DNA of 34,180 bases from an uncultured Bacteroidota bacterium (GTDB lineage: Bacteria > Bacteroidota > Bacteroidia > Bacteroidales > P3), in the NCBI GenBank assembly GCA_900545215.1, contig UQXW01000020.1:1-34180 (forward strand), in the 5' to 3' direction. The position numbers were made by a program, and so were the translations under genes. Positions within the stretch are counted from its first letter, which is position 1. Each line of letters begins with the position of its first letter. Below the pieces are notes generated by a model. The model was not told the DNA's origin. It saw only the letters and a program-made list of their open reading frames with translations, and searched no databases. Below, piece by piece: positions 8,268-15,810 of the stretch.

Positions 8268-9293
8268 ATGAAAACAATATTGGTAACCGGCGGAGCCGGA
8301 TATATAGGCAGCCATACCGTTGTCGAGTTGCAACAACAGGGTTTCAACGTAGTCATTGCCGACAATCTTTCAAACTCTAACGAAAACGTAATCTCGGCAA
8401 TAGAACAAATCACACGGATAAGGCCGTCTTTCATAAAAGCAGACCTTTCCGATGGAAGCGAATGCAAGAAAGTATTCGAGCAATACTGCGACATTGAAGC
8501 CGTAATAAACTTTGCAGCGTTCAAAGCCGTGGGAGAAAGTTGCGAAAAGCCGATAGAATACTACAAAAATAACCTTGGAATTTTGTTGAATGTGTTGAAT
8601 GAAATGAAGAACCGCAATATCAAATATTTTGTTCAGTCCTCCTCCTGCACCGTTTACGGAGAACCGGATGTTTTACCGGTGAAAGAGGATAGTCCTATAA
8701 AGAATGCCACTTCACCATACGGCAACACAAAACAAATGGCAGAGGATATATTACGTTTCACAAGTGCCGCAAAACAAATAAAAGCCATAGCACTGCGATA
8801 CTTCAACCCCGTAGGCGCCCACGATAGTGCATTGATAGGCGAATTACCCAACGGCGTTCCCAATAACCTCATGCCGTACATAACCCAAACCGCAGCCGGT
8901 ATAAGGAAGCAGTTAACCGTTTTCGGAAATGATTACCCCACTCCCGACGGAACCTGCATAAGGGATTTCATTCATGTTGTCGATTTGGCAAAAGCCCATG
9001 TGGTTGCAGTTAAACGCTTCTTTGAAAACAAGGACAAGGCAGACTTCGAATACTTCAACATAGGCACAGGCAGAGGATACAGCGTCTTGGAACTCGTTCA
9101 CAGTTTTGAAAAAACGACAGGCATAAAGCTCAACTACAAAATAGGCGAACGCCGACAGGGAGACATAACGCAAATATGGGCAGACACGAATTATTCCGAG
9201 AAAGAACTCGGTTGGAAAGCCGAAAAAGGAATAGACGAAATGACTCTTTCGGCATGGAAGTGGCAACAGCACTTATCAGACATTAAAGCCTGA
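8268..9293 (+). CDS. galE: UDP-glucose 4-epimerase
   Basis: This 341-aa short-chain dehydrogenase/reductase interconverts UDP-glucose and UDP-galactose (or the N-acetyl forms). Seen are the NAD-binding TGGAGYIGSH (residues 7-16), the catalytic Ser/Thr region SSSCTVYGEP (124-133), and YGNTK with Tyr151 and Lys155. LRYFNPVGAH and the DGTCIRDFIHVVDLA block are typical GalE signatures. An upstream in-frame ATG at 8202 lies inside the DegT gene; the ATG at 8268 directly precedes KTILVTGGAGYIGSH and is the true start. Second gene of the pair with the aminotransferase; a strong terminator follows. Confidence 0.97.
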   Translation: MKTILVTGGAGYIGSHTVVELQQQGFNVVIADNLSNSNENVISAIEQITRIRPSFIKADLSDGSECKKVFEQYCDIEAVINFAAFKAVGESCEKPIEYYKNNLGILLNVLNEMKNRNIKYFVQSSSCTVYGEPDVLPVKEDSPIKNATSPYGNTKQMAEDILRFTSAAKQIKAIALRYFNPVGAHDSALIGELPNGVPNNLMPYITQTAAGIRKQLTVFGNDYPTPDGTCIRDFIHVVDLAKAHVVAVKRFFENKDKADFEYFNIGTGRGYSVLELVHSFEKTTGIKLNYKIGERRQGDITQIWADTNYSEKELGWKAEKGIDEMTLSAWKWQQHLSDIKA

Positions 9294-9304
9294 ATGCTGT
9301 CTTG

Positions 9305-9347
9305 TGCGAAGTGCCGAAACATTATCGTTTCGGCACTTCGCATTTTG
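9305..9347 (+). terminator. Rho-independent terminator after galE
   Basis: A perfect 16-bp stem (TGCGAAGTGCCGAAAC at 9305-9320 and its complement at 9327-9342) closes a 6-base loop and is followed by a TTTT tract. It starts 12 bases past the galE stop. Confidence 0.9.
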
Positions 9348-9374
9348 TAAAAGGGCAATATTGCGAAAAATTCG

Positions 9375-9382
9375 TACCTTTA
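9375..9382 (+). promoter_or_regulatory. Candidate -7 box for the transglycosylase operon
   Basis: TACCTTTA differs from TAnnTTTG at the last base; no TTTG sits at the standard distance. It lies 38 bases before the start codon, directly behind the galE terminator. Confidence 0.35.
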
Positions 9383-9420
9383 CACCCTCGTACACAGAAA
9401 CAGAAGGATAGATTTCAAGA

Positions 9421-10986
9421 ATGACAAACAGACTTATAACGTTCGTAACAACCATATTGCTTACCCTTGCAGCCGTAGCCCAAAGCAATGACGATTACGA
9501 AGTATTCAGAGAATTCGAGAGGAACTACGACAGTCTTTTACAAGGGCATTACATGAAGTTGAATGCCAAATTGCTCGGTCAAAGATTTAATTACAAACCG
9601 GATTCCTTTGTGCCGTCCCATCGGGCAGTCGATGTTCCGGACAGCATCCTTGCGAAGCGTCTAAAGTCCATACCATCGGTCGTTCCTTTGACCTATAACG
9701 ACAAAGTCAGAGCCAACATAATTTATTACATAGACAGAATAGGCGACAGAGTAGGCGTAATGTTGGGTTTGAGCAAGTATTACTTCCCCATTTTCGACGA
9801 AATACTTGACAAGTACGGCGTACCCTGCGAATTGAAGTACTTGGTCATCATAGAATCCGCCCTTAATCCGAAAGCCGTTTCAAGAGCCGGAGCAACCGGA
9901 TTGTGGCAATTCATGTATGCAACGGGCAGAATGTACGATTTGAGAGCCAATTCCATAATCGATGACAGAAGAGACCCGCTCAAAGCTACGGAAGCAGCAG
10001 CCAGATACCTGAAAGATTTGCACAAAATATACAACGATTGGACGCTTGCAATAGCTGCATACAACTGCGGACCCGGAAACATAAACAAAGCCATGAAACG
10101 CTCCGGCAGAAACGATTTCTGGGGCATGTACGACTACCTCCCGCGTGAGACGAGAGGCTATGTGCCGGCTTTTATTGCAGCAGCATACGTAATGAACTTC
10201 CATAAAGAACACGGCATCACCCCAGCCAAACTCACAAAGCCCTTAACACTGATTTCCGATACCCTCATGCTTCGCAAAGACCTTTATTTCGGACAAGTGG
10301 AAGCCGTGATGAATATATCCGCCGACCAACTCCGCGAACTAAATCCCCAATACAAAACAGACTTCGTGCCGGGCGAACAAGGCAAATACAGTTTGCGGTT
10401 ACCGCTTCGGTACATAAACGATTTCATAGCCTTGGAAGACAGTATATCCGCCTACGACAGGGCAAAATACTTCGGAGAGAGAACGGAAGAACAGCTTGCT
10501 TCCGACGACATCGAGTACAGAGAAAGAGTAATCTACCATAAAGTAAGAAAGCGGGACACATGGTACAGCGTTGCAAAACTGTATGGCGTCAGCATATCGC
10601 AACTGAAATCATGGAATCCCAAGTCCCGACGCAGACAAAAGTTGAAAATGGGAGACCTCTTGGCGGTAAAACAAAAAGAAGCATACAAAAAAGAAGTCAA
10701 AGCACCTGCCGACAGCATTTCCACGGCAACCCAAACTGAAAAAGCCATTGTCGCTTCCGACAACCAGGCATTGAACTCGCAACAAACAGCCGAAAGCATA
10801 AAGAAGAAAGCCGACGGACAGAAATTAAAGCAAACCGTTGTCAATCATAAAGTCAAAGCAGGGGACACAATCACCAAAATAGCCCGCAAACACGGCGTTT
10901 CCGTCGAACAAATCTGCAAGTTGAACAACATGACACTCAAAGCCGCCTCCAAGATAAGGGTCGGTCAGACCATCAGAATAAAGTAA
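9421..10986 (+). CDS. Membrane-bound lytic murein transglycosylase with two LysM domains (MltD-like)
   Basis: This 521-aa exported protein should cleave glycan strands of peptidoglycan to 1,6-anhydro ends. A signal peptide covers residues 1-20 (ending LAAVAQ). The SLT domain spans about 105-260, with catalytic Glu145 in LVIIESALNP, then AGATGLWQFM and the late AIAAYNCGPGNINKAM. LysM 1 is about 376-420 (VRKRDTWYSVAKLYGVS) and LysM 2 about 474-521 (KVKAGDTITKIARKHGVS); between them is a Lys/Ala/Gln-rich linker. No lipobox cysteine is visible, unlike E. coli MltD. The SGNH gene starts on the base after its stop codon, so the two are translated from one message and probably act on the cell wall together. 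Confidence 0.93.
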   Translation: MTNRLITFVTTILLTLAAVAQSNDDYEVFREFERNYDSLLQGHYMKLNAKLLGQRFNYKPDSFVPSHRAVDVPDSILAKRLKSIPSVVPLTYNDKVRANIIYYIDRIGDRVGVMLGLSKYYFPIFDEILDKYGVPCELKYLVIIESALNPKAVSRAGATGLWQFMYATGRMYDLRANSIIDDRRDPLKATEAAARYLKDLHKIYNDWTLAIAAYNCGPGNINKAMKRSGRNDFWGMYDYLPRETRGYVPAFIAAAYVMNFHKEHGITPAKLTKPLTLISDTLMLRKDLYFGQVEAVMNISADQLRELNPQYKTDFVPGEQGKYSLRLPLRYINDFIALEDSISAYDRAKYFGERTEEQLASDDIEYRERVIYHKVRKRDTWYSVAKLYGVSISQLKSWNPKSRRRQKLKMGDLLAVKQKEAYKKEVKAPADSISTATQTEKAIVASDNQALNSQQTAESIKKKADGQKLKQTVVNHKVKAGDTITKIARKHGVSVEQICKLNNMTLKAASKIRVGQTIRIK

Positions 10987-12342
10987 ATGAAGCCCATAAC
11001 GGTTTTTCTCCGGCTTGCTGTCGTCCTTCTGATTTTGGGAATCATCGTTTTGTGCTTCCCGAAAGAAGGCTTGGATATTTCAGGGTTCAATTTGCGAATG
11101 CCATCGATGGAAGACATCTTCCTAAGCAAGCAACCTGAATATGCCGATGTGGATAAAATACTCGTCGATAACACTTCCGATACCACCGGCAAGAAACAAG
11201 ATGACGGAATTGTCGGTTTCGAATACGGGTCGGAAGCCAAAGAACAGTTGGATAGCTTCTTTCTTGCCTTGGATTCTCTCAAACAAACCGACAATACTTC
11301 GATACGAATACTCCATTACGGAGACTCGCAAATCGAAGGAGACAGAATAAGCGGCTATCTCAGAAAAAAACTGCAAAAAACCTTCGGCGGACACGGACAA
11401 GGCGAAATCCCCATGTACAGCCTCTCGCAAATAAAAGGCGTAATCTACAACTATTCCTCCGATTGGGAATTTCACAGCATTATTCAACCGCAAGCCGGGT
11501 ACAATCGTTACGGAACGATGATGTCCTCCATAAAAGCTCTCACCGATTCAGCCATTACGGAGTTGAACTTCGCCTCTCCGACGGACTGCGAACTAACCAT
11601 ATACTTTGCCTCTCCCGACAAAGAAAGCCGATTGAAAATATCCGACAGGCAAAAAGACCTTCTCGAAATCAACATTCCACAAACCGCTTCTCTTCAACAA
11701 GAAAGCATAAGACTGACTGCACAAAGCAGATACTTGCGAATAGAAGCCGATGCCGGTACAGAGCTTTACGGAATGGACTTGTCGGACGGCAACGGACTAT
11801 ATCTCGACAACATATCTCTGCGAGGCAGTTCCGGTTGGGGCATAAGGCAATGCAACAAAACAATCCTCGAAACCATGGCAAACGACCTGAACGTTCGCCT
11901 CGTGATAATGCAATTCGGAGTAAACGCCATACCGCAAAAGGAAAACAAAATCATAAAAGACTACACCTTCTACAAAACCGAATTTGCCAAACAACTGAAA
12001 TATCTTCATGCAACCCTGCCCGATGCAGCCATAATAGTGGTAGGCGTCTCCGACAGAAGCATAAGACAAGGCGACAACTACATAACAAACCCCAATGTCT
12101 TCAAATTACGACAGGCACAAAAAGAAGCAGCACTCGAAAACGGCTGTATCTTCTGGGATTTGTTTGAAGCCATGGGCGGCGAGAACTCGATGCCCGCATG
12201 GGTTCTGCGAGACGAGCCCTTGGCAAACAAAGACTTCATACACTTCAACAACAAGGGAGCGGAACACGTGGCAACAATGTTTCTCAACGCCCTCCGCAAA
12301 GAATATAAAGCCTACCGACAACGCACCCAATCCAACCGATAA
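10987..12342 (+). CDS. Membrane-anchored SGNH/GDSL hydrolase-family protein
   Basis: This 451-aa protein has one N-terminal membrane segment (residues 7-24) and then a periplasmic SGNH fold. Block I is HYGDSQIEGDR with nucleophile Ser114; block III is MQFGVNAIP (the Asn); block V is DFIHFNNKG near the C-terminus with the Asp/His of the triad. A beta-rich insertion lies between blocks I and III (about residues 190-270). Members of this type esterify or de-esterify cell-wall sugars or glycans. Its position directly behind a lytic transglycosylase, with no intergenic base, suggests peptidoglycan acetyl-group handling, which would affect the transglycosylase; that is inference. Start is the ATG immediately after the upstream TAA. 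Confidence 0.87.
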   Translation: MKPITVFLRLAVVLLILGIIVLCFPKEGLDISGFNLRMPSMEDIFLSKQPEYADVDKILVDNTSDTTGKKQDDGIVGFEYGSEAKEQLDSFFLALDSLKQTDNTSIRILHYGDSQIEGDRISGYLRKKLQKTFGGHGQGEIPMYSLSQIKGVIYNYSSDWEFHSIIQPQAGYNRYGTMMSSIKALTDSAITELNFASPTDCELTIYFASPDKESRLKISDRQKDLLEINIPQTASLQQESIRLTAQSRYLRIEADAGTELYGMDLSDGNGLYLDNISLRGSSGWGIRQCNKTILETMANDLNVRLVIMQFGVNAIPQKENKIIKDYTFYKTEFAKQLKYLHATLPDAAIIVVGVSDRSIRQGDNYITNPNVFKLRQAQKEAALENGCIFWDLFEAMGGENSMPAWVLRDEPLANKDFIHFNNKGAEHVATMFLNALRKEYKAYRQRTQSNR

Positions 12343-12412
12343 ACCGCCATATCTCTATTCCGGAAATCTCTTTTGGCGTTTCATTTCAGCGAAACGGCAG
12401 AAAAATTTCGTA

Positions 12413-12444
12413 GAACGCCGTTTGATTTTTACGAAACGGCGTTC
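12413..12444. repeat. Intergenic hairpin, AACGCCG family, copy A1
   Basis: Perfect 11-bp inverted repeat GAACGCCGTTT (12413-12423) / AAACGGCGTTC (12434-12444) with a 10-base loop. TTTCGTA just before and TACGAAA inside the loop give an alternative pairing. It lies 70 bases past the SGNH stop. Confidence 0.8.
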
Positions 12445-12453
12445 CGACAAAAT

Positions 12454-12508
12454 AAAACGCCGAAAGAATTTGCTCAATCGGCGGAAGAATTTTTTCTTTC
12501 GCCGTTTT
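12454..12508. repeat. Intergenic hairpin, AACGCCG family, copy A2, possible terminator
   Basis: AAAACGCCGAAAGAA (12454-12468) pairs with TTCTTTCGCCGTTTT (12494-12508), 14 of 15 positions. The right arm ends in a T-rich run (GTTTTATTTT), so it may terminate the transglycosylase-SGNH transcript. Nineteen bases around the right arm (AAGAATTTTTTCTTTCGCC) recur exactly at 27091-27109. The whole gap 12343-12666 holds only these two hairpins and the GNAT promoter and leader. Confidence 0.75.
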
Positions 12509-12588
12509 ATTTTCAAGATTGCAAGAACTTGATTTGCTTATCTGTGAAAGAGCGTAGAAATGTAATATTCGGGTATGGAAAAATGCCG

Positions 12589-12596
12589 TACCTTTG
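12589..12596 (+). promoter_or_regulatory. Candidate -7 box of the GNAT-methyltransferase pair
   Basis: TACCTTTG followed by C is an exact TAnnTTTG match; no TTTG at the standard -33 distance. Transcription from here gives a leader of about 85 nt that contains a 14-codon open frame. Confidence 0.5.
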
Positions 12597-12631
12597 CAGT
12601 GCGGTTTGAAAGAGGAAAATTACAATACCCG

Positions 12632-12676
12632 ATGAGCATTCCGAAAGAAGCGATTAAACCGCATGAATGGGTTTAA
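12632..12676 (+). CDS. Possible 14-codon leader peptide upstream of the GNAT gene
   Basis: An ATG at 12632 opens MSIPKEAIKPHEWV and stops at TAA 12674-12676. It overlaps the first possible GNAT start (12667) and ends 11 bases before the preferred one (12688). It could couple translation of the acetyltransferase or be chance; nothing in the peptide points to attenuation by a particular amino acid. Confidence 0.25.
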   Translation: MSIPKEAIKPHEWV

Positions 12677-12687
12677 CGTTGGATTTT

Positions 12688-13221
12688 ATGTTGGAAACGG
12701 ATAGATTGTTACTGCGTCCATGGCAGGAAAACAATGTCGAGGATTTGTATTTGTATGCAAAAGATCCCGATGTGGGGATTATGGCGGATTGGCCTCCGCA
12801 TAAGAGTATGGAAGAAAGCCTCGAAATCATCAAAACAGTGTTTTCGGCTCCCGAAATTTATGCAATGGAGTTGCGGAAAAGCGGCAGGGTTATCGGGTGC
12901 GTAGGCTTGCTGTTGCACGAGGGGCATTTGAAGATGGGGAACTATGAGGCGGAACTCGGTTACTGGGTAGGCAAGCCCTATTGGGGGCAAGGTTTGGTGC
13001 CTGAGGCTGCAAAAGCGTTGATTTCCCATGCTTTCGTAAATCTTGGCAAACGGAAATTATGGGCTTGTTGCTTTGCGAACAATCGTCAATCGCAAAGAGT
13101 GCTGGAAAAGTGCGGATTTGTGTTTCATCACGGTGAAAGCATATTAGATAAGACCGAAAAGAATATATTGTTTTACGAATTGAGAAAAGAGAACTACGAT
13201 GGAAAAAGAACAAAAGAGTAA
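12688..13221 (+). CDS. GNAT-family N-acetyltransferase (RimJ/RimL-like)
   Basis: This 177-aa enzyme should acetylate an amino group from acetyl-CoA. The family landmarks run in order: LETDRLLLRPWQENN at the start, the strand RVIGCVGLLL, then ELGYWVGKPYWGQGLVPEAAKAL with the acetyl-CoA pyrophosphate loop (GQGLVPEA), and a C-terminal NRQSQRVLEKCGF. This is the layout of the ribosomal-protein/other-amine acetyltransferase group; substrate is unknown. The ATG at 12688 directly precedes the conserved start; an in-frame ATG at 12667 would add seven residues. Its last 23 bases overlap the methyltransferase gene, so the two are translationally coupled. Confidence 0.92.
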   Translation: MLETDRLLLRPWQENNVEDLYLYAKDPDVGIMADWPPHKSMEESLEIIKTVFSAPEIYAMELRKSGRVIGCVGLLLHEGHLKMGNYEAELGYWVGKPYWGQGLVPEAAKALISHAFVNLGKRKLWACCFANNRQSQRVLEKCGFVFHHGESILDKTEKNILFYELRKENYDGKRTKE

Positions 13222-13990
13222 CGAGAAAGAGAATGTGGTGATAGATGATTTCGATTTTTCGCTTATAGCGGATTTTTTCAAGAGAATCGAACGACAAGGG
13301 CCCGGAGGAGACAGGGAAACGAGGCTTGCGGCAAGTCTTATTCCTTCTTTCGGCAGACATATCAGGATAGCGGACTTGGGTTGCGGCTCGGGACATCAGA
13401 CAGCTGTGCTTGCAAAGGAGTTCGACTGCGAAATCGATGCAGTGGATTTGCTTCCAGAAATGATGGAAAGCCTGACCGAACGTTGCAAAAGGGAAGGGCT
13501 GACAAGCATTATCAATCCCGTTCAAGCCTCGATGGATAATCTTCCTTTCAAAGATGAAAGTCATGATTTGATATGGGCGGAAGGTTCAATCTTCATAATG
13601 GGATACGAAAACGGTTTGAAGTATTGGCACCGCTTCTTGAAGAAAGGCGGTTTTATTGCAGTGAGTGAATCTTCGTGGTTGAGCAACCGACGTCCGAAGA
13701 ATATGAGTTGGATAAACGACAACCTGCCGGAGATAGACAGCATAGAGAATAAAATCCGACAAATGGCGGAAGCAGGTTACGAACCATACGCACACTTCAT
13801 TCTTCCCGAGAATTGCTGGACGGAGAATTACTATAAATTCATGCCGACAGCCATGGAGAGTTTCATGGAAGAACATGCGGGAAACAAAACGGCAGAAATC
13901 TTTGTCGAACGTTTAAAAGAAGAAATCGCATACTACGAAGAGAACAAGGAAATGTTCGGATATGTGTTCTATATAGGCAGAAAGATATAA
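13199..13990 (+). CDS. Class I SAM-dependent methyltransferase
   Basis: This 263-aa protein has a Rossmann-fold methyltransferase core: motif I IADLGCGSGHQTAVLA (about residues 59-74), motif II acid in DAVDLLPEMM, motif III/IV NLPFKDESHDLIWAEGSIF. The C-terminal 70 residues are charged and include several aromatic positions (ENYYKFMPTAMESF). The closest general type is the UbiE/small-molecule methyltransferases; no substrate can be named. It overlaps the GNAT gene by 23 bases and is followed by a bidirectional terminator, so the pair is a two-gene unit and may act on the same molecule. Confidence 0.9.
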   Translation: MEKEQKSNEKENVVIDDFDFSLIADFFKRIERQGPGGDRETRLAASLIPSFGRHIRIADLGCGSGHQTAVLAKEFDCEIDAVDLLPEMMESLTERCKREGLTSIINPVQASMDNLPFKDESHDLIWAEGSIFIMGYENGLKYWHRFLKKGGFIAVSESSWLSNRRPKNMSWINDNLPEIDSIENKIRQMAEAGYEPYAHFILPENCWTENYYKFMPTAMESFMEEHAGNKTAEIFVERLKEEIAYYEENKEMFGYVFYIGRKI

Positions 13991-14043
13991 GACACGGCAC
14001 GTGGGTTGCAAGCATTTGCAGATACGACAAACGAAAAAGAAAG

Positions 14044-14080
14044 ACGGACTTTCCGAATAGAAAGTCCGTTCTCCTTTTGT
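14044..14080. terminator. Bidirectional Rho-independent terminator
   Basis: A perfect 10-bp stem (ACGGACTTTC at 14044-14053, GAAAGTCCGT at 14060-14069) with a 6-base loop. On the plus strand it is followed by TCTCCTTTTGTT, ending the methyltransferase transcript. On the minus strand it is followed by CTTTCTTTTTCG, ending the OmpA-tRNA transcript just past the tRNA. Confidence 0.85.
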
Positions 14081-14150
14081 TATCCCATCAGGATTCGAAC
14101 CTGAGCTAAGAGAGCCAGAATCTCTTGTGCTACCGCTACACCATGGGACA
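14080..14150 (-). tRNA. tRNA-Gln (anticodon CUG)
   Basis: Read on the minus strand from 14150: acceptor TGTCCCA pairs with TGGGATA (7 bp, one G-U), with the U1-A72 pair typical of glutamine tRNA. The D arm has GTG/CAC around TAGCGGTAG. The anticodon stem AGAGA/TCTCT holds loop TTCTGGC, anticodon CTG. The T arm CAGG/CCTG holds TTCGAAT. No CCA is encoded. It lies 23 bases behind the OmpA-family gene on the same strand. Confidence 0.95.
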
Positions 14151-14173
14151 GTAACTTCAATAAATACGCTACT

Positions 14174-15442
14174 CTAACGTGTGCTTGCTATTTTTATTTC
14201 GCACGGAGGCGTAATTATTTTGTTTTTTAACTTTTGTTGTGCTTTCAACTGCTTCTCCAACTCTTTGACAGAGGAACCTCTCGTCTTTATCCGGCTTTCG
14301 TTAATTCCTTGTGCGACAAGATAGTCCTTTATTGCTTCGGCTCGTTGTTTGGAGACTTCGTTATCTTTTCTGACATTCAATCCCTCGGTTGCAATTCTGC
14401 CGATTATCTCGATGTTTATCTTGGGATACTCATTCAAAGTCTTGATTACACCGTCGAATGCAGGGTAACATTCCTTCATGAGGAAAACTTCGCCTTGTTC
14501 ATTATTGTCGAAATACAATTCTCCGCCGAGAGGTATGCCCGAACCGGCTTTTATTTCCACCAATTTGGCAGTGAAAACGGAGTCTTTGCCTGTTGCCTGC
14601 GAATGAGAGACGGTTCTGTTCATTCTGAAATAGCCTTCCTTGCTCAGAGCAATGTTATAGCTATGCTCCGGAAGGAGTTTTATTTTCATGGAACCCGCAT
14701 CTTTCTTATCGACAACAATTCTGCCTGTCTCGTTTTCCTTTACGTATATGTCGGCAGTGGTTCTCTGAGAAAGAATACTGTCCATCGGTTGTATATACAA
14801 GGGAGCGAAATCGGTCCATACCTCACAACTTATCGTATGTCCCAATCCTCCGTCCGTCAGATTGTCAACCACAATAACATAACTTTCTCCTGCTTTCACG
14901 TCGATATATTTGCCGTATGCCACATCGGACTCCTTTGTTATATGTGCCATACTTCCGGTAAGCGACAAGCCTGTCCTGCCTTGCACTTCCGCATTGCAAA
15001 CGGATTGTACGCTTCTTATCGGTTTGACCCTGTTTTTCTCCACCCGATTGCAGAAATACCTGTCCGTGTATTGGTAAACCAAGAAGTCATAATCGTCGGA
15101 AGAACCTTTGGGTTTGATGTCTATGAGCAATTTTCCATCGTATGGAATATCCACGGCGTACCAAATGGAATTATGTTCATGCTCAAAAACATTCTTTGTC
15201 TGAGCATCGCGGCGGATTTCGCTCACAAAGCCCGGTCCATTCAAAGGTTCGGTGGGGCCGAAAGGTACATCGACCTGCAATTTCACTGCAAAAAGACAAT
15301 CCGAACACCTTTCCGGCAAAGCAACCTCAACGGGGGCAACAGGTTTTGGCGTTGCCGGTTTTTTCTTTCTCTTTTTACTTGTTTGAGCCGCAAGTCCGAA
15401 GCCAAGCAGCACAATCATGACAAATACAAACACTTTCTTCAT
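14174..15442 (-). CDS. OmpA-family outer-membrane / peptidoglycan-associated protein
   Basis: This 422-aa protein starts with a signal peptide (about residues 2-19, ending LGFGLAAQ), followed by a Lys/Pro-rich stretch (KKRKKKPATPKP). The middle (about 40-300) is a beta-rich region of unknown type with a conserved cysteine pair (CSDC) and LVYQYTDRYFCNRVEK. The C-terminal domain (about 305-415) is OmpA-like, with ELYFDNN at its start, INIEIIGRIATEG and SKQRAEAIKDYLVAQGI, which in the family bind peptidoglycan. An in-frame start at 15466 lies on the predicted transcription start, so the ATG at 15442, which precedes KKVFVF, is used. tRNA-Gln lies 23 bases downstream. Confidence 0.9.
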   Translation of the reverse strand: MKKVFVFVMIVLLGFGLAAQTSKKRKKKPATPKPVAPVEVALPERCSDCLFAVKLQVDVPFGPTEPLNGPGFVSEIRRDAQTKNVFEHEHNSIWYAVDIPYDGKLLIDIKPKGSSDDYDFLVYQYTDRYFCNRVEKNRVKPIRSVQSVCNAEVQGRTGLSLTGSMAHITKESDVAYGKYIDVKAGESYVIVVDNLTDGGLGHTISCEVWTDFAPLYIQPMDSILSQRTTADIYVKENETGRIVVDKKDAGSMKIKLLPEHSYNIALSKEGYFRMNRTVSHSQATGKDSVFTAKLVEIKAGSGIPLGGELYFDNNEQGEVFLMKECYPAFDGVIKTLNEYPKINIEIIGRIATEGLNVRKDNEVSKQRAEAIKDYLVAQGINESRIKTRGSSVKELEKQLKAQQKLKNKIITPPCEIKIASTR

Positions 15443-15469
15443 AAGGCACAAGGTATGAAAAACCACTTA

Positions 15470-15500
15470 CAAAGGTACTCTAAAATTTTCAATTTCCAAA
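15470..15500 (-). promoter_or_regulatory. OmpA-gene promoter, exact Bacteroidota consensus
   Basis: On the minus strand TTTG (15497-15500), a 19-base spacer and TACCTTTG (15470-15477) match the consensus with no deviation. Transcription would start near 15463, leaving a leader of about 20 nt and excluding the upstream in-frame start. Confidence 0.85.
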
Positions 15501-15638
15501 TTTTTTTGACGCTTTTTTGTATGAAATCACATTTTGACCGTTTTAACCAACCTGTCAGGCATATCCGAACGGTCATTCTGCAAAGGTAAACATACATTCG
15601 CAAGAAGAGTTCAACCAAAGACCGTTTCACGAAAATAG

Positions 15639-15689
15639 AACGCCGAAAGAATTTCGTAAAACGCCGTTCCGTCAAATTCTTTCGGCGTT
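15639..15689. repeat. Intergenic hairpin, AACGCCG family, copy B
   Basis: A perfect 16-bp inverted repeat, AACGCCGAAAGAATTT (15639-15654) and its complement (15674-15689), encloses a 19-base loop that itself carries AAAACGCCGTTC, the arm of the other subtype of this family. It sits between two divergently transcribed genes, so it cannot be a terminator for either. Confidence 0.85.
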
Positions 15690-15781
15690 TCGCCGGAATA
15701 CTTTGCAAGTATCATATTTTGAATTGCGGAAAAGAAGAACAAAAATCAAGTATTTTCTCTTTTCGTTTCCGTGAAAAGCAC

Positions 15782-15789
15782 TACCTTTG
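15782..15789 (+). promoter_or_regulatory. Candidate -7 box of the SUMF1 lipoprotein gene
   Basis: TACCTTTG followed by GC is an exact -7 match 22 bases before the start codon. At the -33 position the sequence reads CTTT with TTTC two bases further on, a weak match. Confidence 0.55.
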
Positions 15790-15810
15790 CGACAATAAAA
15801 ACATTGAGAT

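Noticed and set aside
11463..12167. 234-codon plus-strand frame within the SGNH gene
   Set aside because: Arg/His/Asn-rich shifted reading of a gene whose own frame has all SGNH blocks.
14234..15589. 451-codon plus-strand frame opposite the OmpA-family gene
   Set aside because: The minus frame has a signal peptide, an OmpA domain and an exact promoter; the plus frame shows no family features.
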